A stretch of 64,000 nt of DNA from the NCBI GenBank assembly GCA_002633025.1, contig NMRB01000043.1, positions 345,326 through 409,325 on the forward strand, read 5' to 3'. The stretch is from Notospermus geniculatus (lineage: Eukaryota; Nemertea; Pilidiophora; Heteronemertea; Lineidae). Below, one piece after another: positions 13,147-24,770 of this stretch. The number at the start of each line of letters is the position of its first letter. Within the stretch, counting starts at the first letter, position 1. A model generated the notes under the pieces. It did no database searches. It worked only from the letters and a program-made list of their open reading frames with translations, and was not told where the DNA came from. The translations under genes and the position numbers were made by a program.

Positions 13147-14749
13147 AGCTATGTGCACACAGAGCTTAGTGCTTGCGCGATCTTAGCCGCAAGCCTCTTC
13201 GAGAGCACGCAAGGCCCAAAAAATCTCTGTGTGCACCTGAGGCCGTAAGCCGTTAGTGCTTGCGTCCCGAGGCGCAGGCAGAATCGTAAGGATCAAATTT
13301 TTTTGATATTTGCCGCCGACCACCTACGGGGCGCAAGGCCGCGCGGGAATGTCTTGCCACTATTACCAATCAAATTGCCGCTTTTTGTCACATGATCAAG
13401 ATGGCAGCGGACCGTTGAGGAGGGTACCACATCGTGGAGCAATGAAACTGATGAACTGTTGGTGTCCCTGTGGCGCCAGCATGTTCATCTTAGTTGGGGA
13501 GTCAGATGGCATTTATTTACACTATTGAGTAGTCTACAAAAGGTTTTGGTGCCTAATCCTCTTCGGATTATCATGCTGATGCATGAAAGGGGCATCTTAA
13601 GTTGCACAATCCTGGGGTTTGGTCCCTAGATATCCCTAAAGTTAGGGTACTGGAAATAAAGAAGGGGTCAAAAATATGATATGATCAGATCATATCAATA
13701 TTGGTGTCAAAATGTAGGTCTGTGAGTGTACTTCAAGGAAATATGCATCCCAAAGCCAGATCAGGTCCTTGTTCCCCTACAAAAGGGGTTAAAAAATGAA
13801 AAATCCCAACTTTGACCCCTTGCCATTGGCTTCAGAGGCAACTTCAGCTGATAAAAGTTGATTAGTTCCACTCGCCTATGTACAAAATGTAGTACCTACA
13901 TTTTGATACCCATCTTGACACCGTGATCTATTCGGATATACTCAGACTTGCAATTTCGACCCCTTTGACCTGTTTTGACCCTTAAGTGACCCTTAAGGAC
14001 CTTCGGCCAAAGAAACCATGTCAAGATGGGTATTAAATTGGAGGTATTATGATGGAGGTATTATAAATTGGAGGTCATGATGTATCATTGCACAAGCCTT
14101 CCACGTATTTTCCCGAAATAAAGAAACCCATAGCAGAACGACACCGAACACTAGTGGGACTAGGGACTGATCAAATCACAAATGAATTGGAAGTTGTGCG
14201 GCAGCATTCGAACGTAGACGGAGGGTCGTATTTTAGAACGTTCCTTAACGTTAAGGTCGACCTTAAGTCTATTGTAAAACCATCGAGAACAATAGATTTA
14301 AGGTGGACCTTAGTGTTAAGGAACGATCTAAAATACGGCCCCTAGTTTCTATACGAAAAAACGTCCTCTTCTTCAAGTTCTCTGAAGAGGGTGTGATATG
14401 CCCCACATACTGGCCACCGCAACCACTTGCGGGTCCGAATTTCCCGGCATGAGGCCTTGTATTTGCGCCGCCTTCTCCTCAAAATCAACAAGATCGATGC
14501 AATAATATGGACGTGATTGGTAGCCGCCATTTTGTCGATTGAAAATACCGCCAAATTTAGGTCTATACCGGCACTGCGCAAGCGCCAACCCCGCCAAATT
14601 TAGGTCAGATACCGCGCAAGCTCTAATTGCAAAGATCCTTGCGCCCTCGTGTTCACACAGCGGCGCAACGATTTAGAGGACTGCGTGATCGTAAGGTTTA
14701 CGGCTGCGGCTAAGATCGCGCAAGCACTAAGCTCTGTGTGCACCTAGCT
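13147..14749. mobile_element. 1.6 kb TAA-flanked inverted-repeat transposon, non-autonomous (PIF/Harbinger-like)
   Basis: The insertion is defined to the base by comparison with the empty site in the second block (TAA at 34098-34100). Both ends are flanked by TAA (13144-13146 and 14750-14752). The terminal inverted repeats are about 45 bp, begin AGCTAKGTGCACACAGAG, and are nearly perfect apart from one early mismatch. Subterminal GCAAGCACTAAG and CGTAAG words recur inside each end. A 3-bp TWA target site is the hallmark of PIF/Harbinger elements, hence the assignment. No transposase is encoded: the interior holds only short ORFs, a bent AT-rich section, an inverted pair near 13898-14040 (GATACCCATCTTGACA and its complement) and a nested MITE at 14222-14342. 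The superfamily is inferred; the insertion itself is directly seen. Confidence 0.85.
14222..14342. mobile_element. Nested 121-bp MITE with GGGCCGTATTTTAGAACG ends
   Basis: A near-palindromic element inside the 1.6 kb transposon. The left end reads AGGGTCGTATTTTAGAACG and the right end reads TCTAAAATACGGCCCC. The middle carries TCTATTGTAAAACCATCGAG. The same family reappears in opposite orientation at 63923-64000. It lies within a larger element and so arrived later, or was carried along with it. Confidence 0.75.
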
Positions 14750-15010
14750 TAAGTGCCTTGGAGTCGACACTGATTTGTTGTCTGTTACAAGAAAACATCT
14801 TATGCTGTTTGGGTATATACATGTAACTTGTTGATGTGACCTTCCCATGTCGGCCCACAATCCTTCCTTAACGGGCGACCGTCTCATCTGTCATCCTTAT
14901 CTTGTCCGTCTCATTTCTCCTCGTTCTTCCGAAACAGGATCGATAAGAATGGTAACAAAGAGTGGGATTAATGCATAGTTGTGATGGAAATAATCCTTTG
15001 TGTATTCAGA

Positions 15011-15191
15011 TTGGCCATATTGGCCGTCAAAATGTCAAGCGACATCACGCCATGAACACAGCGTCAACACACAGATCGTGACGTCAAAATGTCATGACGT
15101 GACAGTTTTGACGTCGTCACCGGCCATTTGACGGCTAACATGGCCGATTCTTTGCAGTCACGTGACCGTTGTGACGTCTGTGAAGAACATC
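15011..15191 (-). repeat. GACGTC-rich interspersed repeat, block copy 1
   Basis: About 180 bp containing many TGACGTCA or near-CRE words, TTGACATTTTGAC-type sequence and a CACGTGAC box. Read on the minus strand it matches the sequences at 49704-50032 and 54951-55292. A duplicate is at 34363-34539. The member at 49704 has inverted ends GAGGTTCTTC / GAAGAACCTC, so this is probably a degraded copy of a DNA element. Any role as a cAMP-response site is speculation. Confidence 0.65.
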
Positions 15192-18100
15192 TCTATCTGC
15201 AAAACAAGCAGTGTAAGACACCAAATCAGCCGTAATGGCTGAAACTGACAGGTTGAATGGAAACACCATTATCCATCCTTTGATAATTAGAGTATCATTA
15301 TATAATGAGGATTTAGAAACACTTAGAGACAGGTCCTGATAGAGTGGAAGGGATACGACTGATTTACCAAACGTATGACTGATTGCTGCACACATTGTTT
15401 GTGAAATGACATATCGTTCGTTAAATTGACGACCACTCCGCGAAATAAACCAGTATGGTGGGTTGTGACGAGGCTCTCTATTTATTAGGCTCTGCAGAAG
15501 GACTCAGAAGCGCTATTCAATATGCCTTCGTATTCCACCATAGATACTCGGCTCCTGATCATGTGGCAGCACATGAATAACTGCTAACGTCTAGTGTCAC
15601 ATATATTCATATCCTGATGATTGGTCTTTGATTTTCATGGGTTCTTCCTGTCGGTTATTAGTAAGGGTAACTAAGCAACCCCTTCATCCAAAAAGCATGA
15701 CTGACAGATGCCTTACTATGGCATCCTGATGTCGCCTCTCCCATTTTAAGACTTTCACCATCCGAACGACTTTGGCAGTGTACATGTACATGTAGTCCTA
15801 TAGATAAATCGTCTTGGGTTTGTGATCGTCCACTCAAAGTTGGGGCAACAGAAACTGGGCGAAGCAATACAGATGATCAGATCAACAAATTGGTTCTCAA
15901 GATGATGATAAAGCCAGAGAAACAGACACTCCGTCTGAGGACACAGCATGGAGCTGAACAAAATAGGGACATTTGTATGGGCCTCATTCAACTGAGGAGT
16001 CGGGATGGGTGAATGCGACGTGGAAAGTTGCACGGACCGAAGGGTAAAGACATTTAACGAAATGGACCCCCGCCTCCGCGAGGATCGTCCGTTGGCAATC
16101 AGTTGTTCCTGTTCAATGGTACTTTTTACCTCGTATCGTCTCATCAACATCATTATCAGCTGTGATGATCATGACCGCGATCGGTTTTCTTTCACCAGTT
16201 GAGAGCCTGGAAGCGACTTAGAGAATGGTCGTAAGAAACGAACATTTCAAATCAAGTTGGAATGATCAACACCGACACATTAATCACTTTATTCGGAGCG
16301 AGTCGATTAAATGAACATCCTGGCGTTCCTAACTTTCCCAGATGTTTTCCACTGACTTGCTGCGATGTGTTCTGCAAGATGCCTGATTGAATCTACCAAT
16401 GATGTGATCCACGAAATCCGCGCTTCAATCCCAGTGATAAGATGGAAAGTACTGGCACAGCATTAACTCAATGAATATCATGTTGCCGAAGGCAGCGCAA
16501 TTTCCTACTTGGAAAATGACTTGATTGTTCGAAAAGTGCAATAGGAGTTGCATCCGCGAATGATTATCGGGTCGTAGTTGTTTGTGGTGGTTATATCCAC
16601 CAAGGTGGAAAAACCGATTTTGAAGTTTATTTGGGATTTTGACCTTGTAAGGAACACATTTTGATGGCACGTGAGTATGTTTTCCTTTCACCGAAGATAA
16701 TCTAAAGAAATCAACGACCTGTCGAAGAGAATTGCGTCTCTGACGATTTGATAGTTCGTCAAGGTCCCAGAGATGTCGAAGCAGGCCGCGGTGCCTGTTG
16801 CCTGAACAAGCTATTTTGTCCTTCAGCCTCAGATATGACCTTACCAGCGGCTTGAAAGCGTGTTTGAGGCAGGCAATGATCTAGTTTTGCCCCACGGAGA
16901 TACACATATGCTGCAGGCCCGACTCCGAACCAAGGCTTTAATAAATTGAAACGCCCCGCCCTATCTTCTTCATTCAGTCAAAGTCTGCAGTAAGAAAGGA
17001 AAAGTGCGGATGCAGCCCAACAGGGTGCTTGTTGCGACAACCTATTAGGGGCCATCGTGAATGAAAAGCGGAAAATTCAGCCCTGCTTTAACTTGCTAAG
17101 GGTCATGGCATTTGCTTGTACAAAAGTACGGCCATCGTATTGTTTCCGGGTAGTTTCGTCAAACCACCTCCATCATTGCTTCGTCTCAAGACTCCCCATG
17201 GCCTCCTTAGAGTGACTTTGTGGAAATCCTTGTGATTCGCTCTCAGACCTTTGAGACTGACCGTTTATGATTGGACACGCTTGTATGACTCCGAAAAGTA
17301 ACCAATTCCCCGAACATTCACAGACAATTTCATTAATCAAATTAACTGCCCTCAAATAACTGCTTTGCCTTTCATATCAAGTCTCCTCACGTTCGTTATG
17401 AACTATAACGTAGCCGGTTGGTCCCAGAGGGGTTTCATTGGAGAAAGAGCTCAAACAGTTAGAACCACTCATGAAGAATCAACCTTCCTTCAAAGCCATT
17501 TCAACAGGGAAATAAAGAATGTGGTGGTGAATGAAGAGGAATGTTCTCGCTCACAATCTAACACTTCATTCTTTCTTTTTATTCCTAAACTGTAACGCCG
17601 AGCTGAAAATGACTTTCAGCAGTTATTCTGGCATATCATTCCCTTTGGAAAAGTGTGAACAAGGTGTTATCAAAAGTAGATCCTCTCTCTCTTATCTATT
17701 TTTGATGTTATTCAATGCTTTGTAATAACATCTTTCTTCAAGTCAGGGTTAAAGAAACTTAAAATCGGACGGCAGCCTTCTGCAATAAGTCAGCCTGGTG
17801 CTCTTTAAGAAAAATGATACCGATATATGGACTCGTAATTCGGTGTTTCATGTATAAAGTAAAAAGAATTGAAAACATTTGAACAATTCGTTCGTTTTGA
17901 AATCTTCCCTGTGTTGGTAAATTTACTCTACTTGTCAAACATTGAGTTTCTCCGCCAACACAGAATCATCCATATTTAAAAGGCTTTTAAGGTTCAATGT
18001 TGACTCCTAATACAGAAGCAGATATCTAAAGAGAAGCTATTAGGTATCGGCAAAGAAGAAAGATAAAGTAGGTTGGTTGTGGTAAGCCAAAAGTTTAGTC

Positions 18101-21100
18101 ATAAAAGCCGTTTAACGTCATATTGGACTTAACAGTATTTATGTTTTCATGCGTTAATTACTAGTGCTTCTTTTGTCATTGCGAGTGAATGCAGATATGA
18201 ATCCGATTGCGACAGCTGCAGCCAATGATGTGTCGTGATGCAGGCAACATCAGGATCTAATCAAGACATCCTGATTCCCCCTTAAGGAGCGGCCTTCAAC
18301 TCTTGTCAGTTTCTAATGGATATACCATCTGATTTCTAACCACTAAATTGCATAAAATTGCTTCTCGGCGCTGAGGTGATACGTTACATTATAACTTAAA
18401 ATGAAGCCAATAAGATTGAATCAAATGCGTAATGGCTTCTTCCCGAGTTGTCTGACTCCATTAATGATATAATCTTTCTTATCGTGTCTCTAATAACTGC
18501 CTCCTCATCTTGTTAACTCTGGCTGCAAATTACTAATCACGTATAATGAATGCTTGCAAACTGTCATAATGAAGTCGGGAGTGCACTAGTGAGAATCACT
18601 AGTTGTTATATTCGTCTTAGATGACATTTAAAAACACAACACAATTTGTGGCGAGTTTTAAAGATTAGGAGTGCCTGTTGCAGTAACGCTTGGCCAATTT
18701 TGACTCTTCCATTTTGTCCGACCAAACACGACCCAATGGAGGCGTTGCCTGTCTAGTCGTGCGACGAAAAGTCGTACAGCCCACGCTGCCGATATTGCTT
18801 TCTGAAACCGCAAATCCCGACTAGAATTTGAATTAGCATTGAGAGAATGTACGGTGTGATTGTTACATCATTCTTTTCACCTGACTCTTCCTTCATGTTT
18901 TTCTCATAGACTCAGAAATCTCAGGTAATCATGGTGGAAAGAGATTGTGTGTACAGCGGCATTACCAAGTCATTATGCCAACAATATACTGGGAAAATCG
19001 TGCAATACCTCAGGTTTTCTGCAACTTTTTTTTCGGAAATTGTTGAAACCCTCCCAGAAATTGCGCACGCACGGAAATTGCTATCAAGCTAGGAAATAGA
19101 TCTGAAATTGCTAGAAAGAAACTGCTCCCCTCCGACTCTCTTCTTCTACCTGTCCCTTTGATCACCATTGTTTGCCTAATATCCAGATAATAAAAACAAG
19201 CCGGTGACTTTTGATGTCAACTTTCGTTCAAAGAAGTTATTCCTACGTCACATCTAGATTCAGGCTCAGGCACGTTAACATCAAAACCTGCTGCCGCTGG
19301 TGAAATAAACACACGGGACGCTGGGTAGACAAGTGGATCGGTAGACAAATAGTCCTGCAGCCAATTGGTGCTTCTAGGAGACAAACTTAGAAGGAAAGAA
19401 ATCTTCATATGAACGCAAACTGTGTCCCTTCTTTAAGTTTCGACAGCATAGTTAAAGATTACAACCACTTGTTCTTCGGGGGATGACTGTCAGCAGACTG
19501 AAATGGCAGTATCCCACTTTTTGTCGCCACAGAGTGAGGACACTGTCATTCTCGTCTGCTACTGAAGTTAGCATCATGCAAAGCAACACACCCTGCTATC
19601 TCACCTCTGTACAGCTACAGCCGGTAGCATCAAGAATCAAGAATCAAGCTGGGCCTCTATCAGCGTTGATAGTCGAAGACACTCTGCCTCGGGTCATGCA
19701 TCATTTCATTCGCGATTTCATCACGAAAACAATGTGCGCCAATTTCCACTGTCATCACAGCAGTAATTTGAAGCAGTTCATCTTTAATCTGTGATCATGG
19801 CTTTGATCTCTTTTCATCTTCTCCTTCCGTGCCATCAGGAAGGTTGAAAGAATCAATGAGGGAATAATTATATCGAGCAGAGGGGCTTTTCAGGTTGGAG
19901 AGTTTCTCGGACAAAAAGTTCGCCAGTGTTGGGTTTTTCTTGGATTTAGTTGCAAACAGCACGCTGGATACGTTCACCGTACATTTACAGAGCAGCGTGG
20001 TATATTACTTTAGGGATGTAGGCCTATAATGTCTGGTAAGCTTCTGGTAACCTTTTTGTAACATGCATTTGAATACAAAGAAAGAGGCAGACAAAGTCCT
20101 CGGGGGTGCGAACACAAGAAATATTGTGTCTCAAAAAGTCGTTTTGCCTTCATGAATTAGGGATTGGTTGTTTAGACGTCCTAAATATACCGATTTTCTT
20201 CTGTTTAATGTCGTTTCTATGGCGTGAATGGAGGTAAATGTCTTTTCTGAGAGGCAAATCTCTGTTTGTGTGCGATATGATGAATAAACAGCTTTTGTGC
20301 ATGACGAGAAGGGACGGTTTCCGTCAGGGGCAATCACAGCGTCCTGGTTTCTCTGTTCATTTTGATGTTCATCAACATCAGGCTATGTCTTTCTTTTGCC
20401 ATTTCATGCTGGATTTATGCCCATTTCATGCTGGATTTATGCCCATTCTGAGATAATTTCCGTCATCTGATTGAGAAATCTTCAGTCAATCGCACGCACG
20501 AGTTCCGTCAACCTGCCGCGATAGCGTTATGACAGCCAGATAAATTGAATTAATCGTGTTAAGGATGCTTTCAATTCTTGTCTGGTGGAAAATAGGAACG
20601 GGAATTTGATGAAAGAATGTTCAGAGGTGAGGAACGCAGGCACGATTGTTAAAGAAATAAATTTTCTATTTAGCAAGGCTCTGTTGATTTCCTCAGCGAC
20701 TGCTTCTTGCTAACTTGAGGCAAGCCAGAAACGTCTCAGGCCCTCTGATTGGTCCCCTAATAACAAGTGCTGTGATTGGTTCAACAATCTGGTAAGACGG
20801 CAAACTTCGTTGTACAAGTAAACAATTGTTTGGTCAATAGGGGAAAATCTCTAACGAGAACCTCATCAGCGCCTGAAGACCATGGAGAAATCTGATAAAG
20901 ATTTCCAATGGGAATAATGTATTGTCGCTATCTTACTTCACGACAGCATCGCAGGTCATGAATATGACTAAAAAACCACGTATCGTCGCTCTGAAGCGAT
21001 GACTTGCCGACTTTTTCAGACTAATTTTTGTCTTTACACTCTCCTCTTGGTGTTGTATCCATAAAACCTTCTTTTTGTAGGTAGCAAAAATATCTCCAGG

Positions 21101-22219
21101 CTTCTCTACAGATTCATCACTTCACAGACTGTTTTGAGAGTTTTTTGGTGAATGTTCCTCGCGACGTTCGCTTAGAGTAGACTTTATTTGTCTTAGAACA
21201 GAATACCATTAGCAAGTGTTCCCTGTACTCACACGCGATCCAGTCATTTATTCCTGATGTATTGACGTACAAATACTTCCAAAGCAGATTTAATTATTGC
21301 CGAATCACCCGATATTATTTCACCTGCGAATAAGTGTGATCACCAGCTGAACCTTCCAGCTAGCGAGACCCGCACAAACAGGAAACAGAGTTGGGTTCAC
21401 TGACACATTCTTTGTCGAGGACGGAAGTTCTCGAAGGATACTGGTACAAATTCAAAGTTGTGTCGTTTGAAGACGTCGGTTGCCGTTCGTGTATCCTGCT
21501 GTTTGCTCTAGATTCACACTTTTGAAGAGTTGGTCCCGGTGATCCAAGTGACTCAAACCTACATTGCCTGCCCTTGCCCTATACTGTCAGTTTGGATGTT
21601 GGATTTATCAGTCAAAGTGAAAGTTGTACGGCACCCCAGCTGTGTGTGATAGATAGGGAAACAGCCCCAGGAAAAGATGCGTGAAAAACAGTAAATTTCT
21701 GTTCATATGCACCACGATCAGAGGATGAACAAATGAATTCTTAGCATCGTTCACAACATATGATCTACAGCTGACGTTTTGAGACAGTGACTTGTCGAAG
21801 AACGTACAGACTTTCATGACGTCATCATTGACGTAACGCGCAATTCTAATTGTTACATTGTTATAATAATGGATCGTGACGTTGAACAGTTAGAGATCGT
21901 TGAGTCACTACCATGCCTACTTGTTGTGACGGACAGTCGTCTGGGTATTCTCAGCCAAGCAAGCAGCTGCAGCTTCCCCCTTGGCATATGCCGCAAAACA
22001 ACTTTCAAATTAAGTAATCAACTTCGACAATCTGTCACCGGCAATTAAACTGCCGTCTATAACCGTGACGTTTTGAATTAACCAACAAGGTTCGTTTTAA
22101 TAACCTTACATTTGCTACAGGTAAGCAGAACAATTGAGTGTCAAGTCGTTGGCAGTAGGGTGTAAAATCTTAAAAAAAATAAAATTGGTTTCTGCTCAGC
22201 TACATGATAAAGTACAAAT

Positions 22220-22506
22220 GAAGGAGCCACGGTGGTGTAGTGGTTCGGGCCTCCGACTAGCGGTCAGAGGATCCCGGGTTCGAATCCCGCTGCTGGCGTG
22301 AGACTTTGGGCAGGTCTCTTTGCCTTACTGGCCTCTCTCCACCCAGGTGTATAAATGGGTACCGGTCGGAAATGCTCAGATTGTATGCGCTGAATGAGCA
22401 GCTCATCTGAGCTCTACTGAAAGGTTTCAGGATAGACTGGGGTTAAAGTGTGAAGTCGGATGACACCTCTACCGTTGTTGATATCAGACTATAAACCCAA
22501 ACTTTA
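22220..22506 (+). mobile_element. tRNA-derived SINE, full length, with target-site duplication
   Basis: A 287-bp insertion bounded by the 6-bp duplication ACAAAT (22214-22219 and 22507-22512). The unoccupied site is in the second block at 42630-42635. The head is tRNA-like: an A-box-like GGTGGTGTAGTGGTT near 22231 and a B box GGTTCGAATCC near 22279, which form an internal RNA polymerase III promoter. The body contains CCACCCAGGTGTATAAATGG, a word of the tRNA-type SINEs of marine deuterostomes. It has no ORF and would depend on a LINE reverse transcriptase for copying. Because it is present in only one block copy, it is young or still polymorphic. Confidence 0.85.
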
Positions 22507-22530
22507 ACAAATCCCAGAAGTTTCACCTTT

Positions 22531-22571
22531 ATGCATCATGCAGTGAACACTGTGTTCACTGCATGATGCAT
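22531..22571. repeat. 41-bp perfect palindrome at an indel junction
   Basis: Arms of 19 bp (22531-22549 and 22553-22571, ATGCATCATGCAGTGAACA and its exact complement) around a CTG spacer. The left arm also exists in the other block copy (ending near 42672), but the right arm does not; it starts the segment found only here. The DNA can form a cruciform or hairpin. Confidence 0.9.
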
Positions 22572-22883
22572 AACCAGCAATTTCACATTTTTGGGGTCAG
22601 ACTTGTGGGTGACACTAAACCACTGCACCGCCATCTTGGCAACAGTTCTGGCGCGGCCAGTAGGGAAATTCTGGATCAGGAGCAGGAAAAACGAGACAGA
22701 AATTTCAAATCTTTTTAGTTTTATTCGGAGATCGGAAAAAAATAAAAGAAAAAAAATTTTCCAAGAATTTCCCTTATCTTGGCGGACTCGGAAAAAGCAT
22801 GAAAAAAAACTTTATTTTTTTCAAATCTGGCGTTCGACATGTCGGCGTACTCGCGAACTAAACCATCAAAAATGCCTGGCCTG
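22553..22883. other. 331-bp segment present only in block copy 1
   Basis: The second block goes directly from GAACACTG to AGGTAAAG at about 42673, whereas here 331 bp intervene. The segment begins with an inverted copy of its own left flank and contains A-rich tracts. It has no inverted ends at its right side and no coding signal. It looks like a templated or repair-associated insertion, or the remainder of an element; its class is unknown. Confidence 0.6.
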
Positions 22884-23935
22884 AGGTAAAGAATGATACA
22901 GATACGATTGGATTTTCTCAAACAATAATACATGTAAGTGATGGGGAGAGGGTCTCTGAAAGAACCTTTTCTCGGACAATCCTTTCTTATCAACACACAA
23001 AAAGAAAGATTACGATACACCGTAAGAAGTATCAGAGGCTGAAATGGACATCAAATGCTTGTACATGAGACGAAGATGCAAGGCCTCTCTTGCTTTTGTT
23101 CCTTCATTTATCAGTAAATGGGCAAAAAGTGACAGCACAATAGTAGGAAACATGCTTTGGTAAATCAAATCACGTCATCTCCATAGAATCAGAAATGGTA
23201 AATCTGATTAGTTCTGATTGCATGACCACCTTGTCAATTTCTTTGTACACACGAAATGCCGGCATACAGAGGAGAATTGTTGATGTTTCTTAGTCTTTGC
23301 CACAAAGGAATTGTCCAAAAGAGGATGACAATTTACCGAAGGTAGAAAGTGATAAAAAATATCCGATAAAGACTTGCTGTCGTGTTCTTGTCTTCTTTTT
23401 ATTCCCTATTTATCAGCTGACAACAGTAAGCCTGATGTGTGTAGATCTTAGACAAACCTCCAACATTTTGTCCTTATCCTGGTCTGATGGTGATTCGGCT
23501 GATATCAATTATTAATTACAATTTTCAGTGTCCTTAAGCAATAAAGCGTCCCCATATCATTGATAATTCTCTATGTTCAAGAAATCTGTTGAGACCTAGT
23601 CATCGATAAACTATGATTGATCATTTTCCGATGGCGATGCCTCGTGGATCACTTGGATTTTGAAATGAGCCGAGCAGCTTCCGACATCAATATGTACAGT
23701 AACTATTATGTAGTTAACGACTCGACTCTTCGTCAACCTACGAAGTAGTGAAGTAGTCTTTTCTCATTTTATAAACTGAAAAATATGGCGCCCCTAATCA
23801 AGTAGGAGGAGTAAGTGGACTATATGTGGAAATAAACGTGAATTTGTGAGAATTCTAATTCTATCCCCAAAGAACAGTTTGGTACTTTTGCAGAACAACT
23901 GTCAAGAGCTCAGCTGTCGCTGTTGCTTTGAAATA

Positions 23936-23982
23936 CAGTCGCATTGCATACAGTCGCAGTCGCAGTCGCATTCAGTCGCATT
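23936..23982. repeat. CAGTCG microsatellite
   Basis: Imperfect hexamer repeats of CAGTCG / CAGTCGCATT. The second block copy has only one or two units at the equivalent place (about 43740-43762), so the tract differs in length between the copies. Confidence 0.8.
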
Positions 23983-24169
23983 GAAAGTCGCCTGGATGAC
24001 ATACCTCTGTTGACTTCCCTACACAGCCGCGGTATAAATTGACGAACTGATGAGCGTTTGCTACAGCTTAAAGCATGCAGCACACTGGGCGCCAACTTCG
24101 GCGTCCAGAGGCGTTTTTTCGACGCCAATGTCCGAACGCCAGAAAAATCCCCAATGTGCTACGAATGGA

Positions 24170-24448
24170 ATCATATCGTGGAGTAATCGTGGTGATCCTA
24201 TCAGATCTTATTAGATCTTATCACATCTTGAGGGCAATCGTGACGGCAATCGTGAAAATCTTTTTAGTCGTAGAAAGGTTTTGAACTGTTCAAAACTTTT
24301 CTACCATCAATACGATTGCCACGACTGACATCAAGATCAGAAAAGATCTGATAAGATCTGATGAGACCTGATAGGATCACCACGATTATTGCACGATTAA
24401 GATCACGATTTCAATCGTGGCGTGATTCGTGATAGTGTGAACACAGCA
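24170..24448. mobile_element. Fold-back MITE rich in ATCGTGG / AGATCT words, copy 1
   Basis: A long imperfect palindrome centred near 24285 (GGTTTTGAACTGTTCAAAACTT). The arms carry GTGGTGATCCTATCAG-type sequence and end on the right with GATAGTGTGAACACAGCA. A sister with the same right end lies 320 bp away at 24500-24770. Non-coding. The block lies just outside the end of duplicated block 1. Confidence 0.65.
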
Positions 24449-24499
24449 TAAACCGAGACATGAATTTGGTTCAAGAACTCCTAGCTGGTGCTATTCGTC

Positions 24500-24770
24500 T
24501 AGTCCACGGTTGATCCCGATCACCACGATTCGGAAGCACGATTAGATGCGATCTGTCGCGTTTTGTTAAGATTTAATACGATCTGATGTGATGATCACGA
24601 TTAACAATTAATCGTGTTGATCGTAGAAAATTTTTAAACCGGCCAAAACTTTCCTACGATCAACACGATTGCCACGACTGACCTCAAGATCTGATATAAC
24701 CTGATAGGATCACCACGATTAAGACCACGATTTCAATCGTGGCGTGATTCGTGATAGTGTGAACATAGCA
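24500..24770. mobile_element. Fold-back MITE, copy 2
   Basis: Same family as 24170-24448 and in the same orientation. It shares the GATAGGATCACCACGATTA arm, the ATTGCCACGACTGAC word and the right end GATAGTGTGAACATAGCA. Its centre (near 24640) is a separate palindrome, AATCGTGTTGATCGTAG and its complement. Two adjacent copies suggest local hopping or an unequal exchange. Confidence 0.65.

Larger units (their letters stand above)
8821..24071 (+). repeat. Large duplicated block, copy 1 (~15.25 kb)
   Basis: Direct repeat of 28352-43862. Similarity starts at TTATCGCC (8821 and 28352) and ends at GCTACAGCTTA (24071 and 43862), and the order is collinear throughout. Single-base differences are scattered and the large differences are discrete insertions. 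This copy alone carries the 1.6 kb element at 13147-14749, the SINE at 22220-22506 and the insert at about 22553-22883. I find no exon in the block: ORFs are short and the two copies often break them differently. The block may be a true segmental duplication or the two alleles placed in tandem by the assembly. Confidence 0.9.

Noticed and set aside
22220-22300. A functional tRNA gene
   Set aside because: The A and B boxes are present, but there is no paired acceptor stem, and the sequence continues as a 287-bp unit with a target-site duplication, so it is a SINE head.
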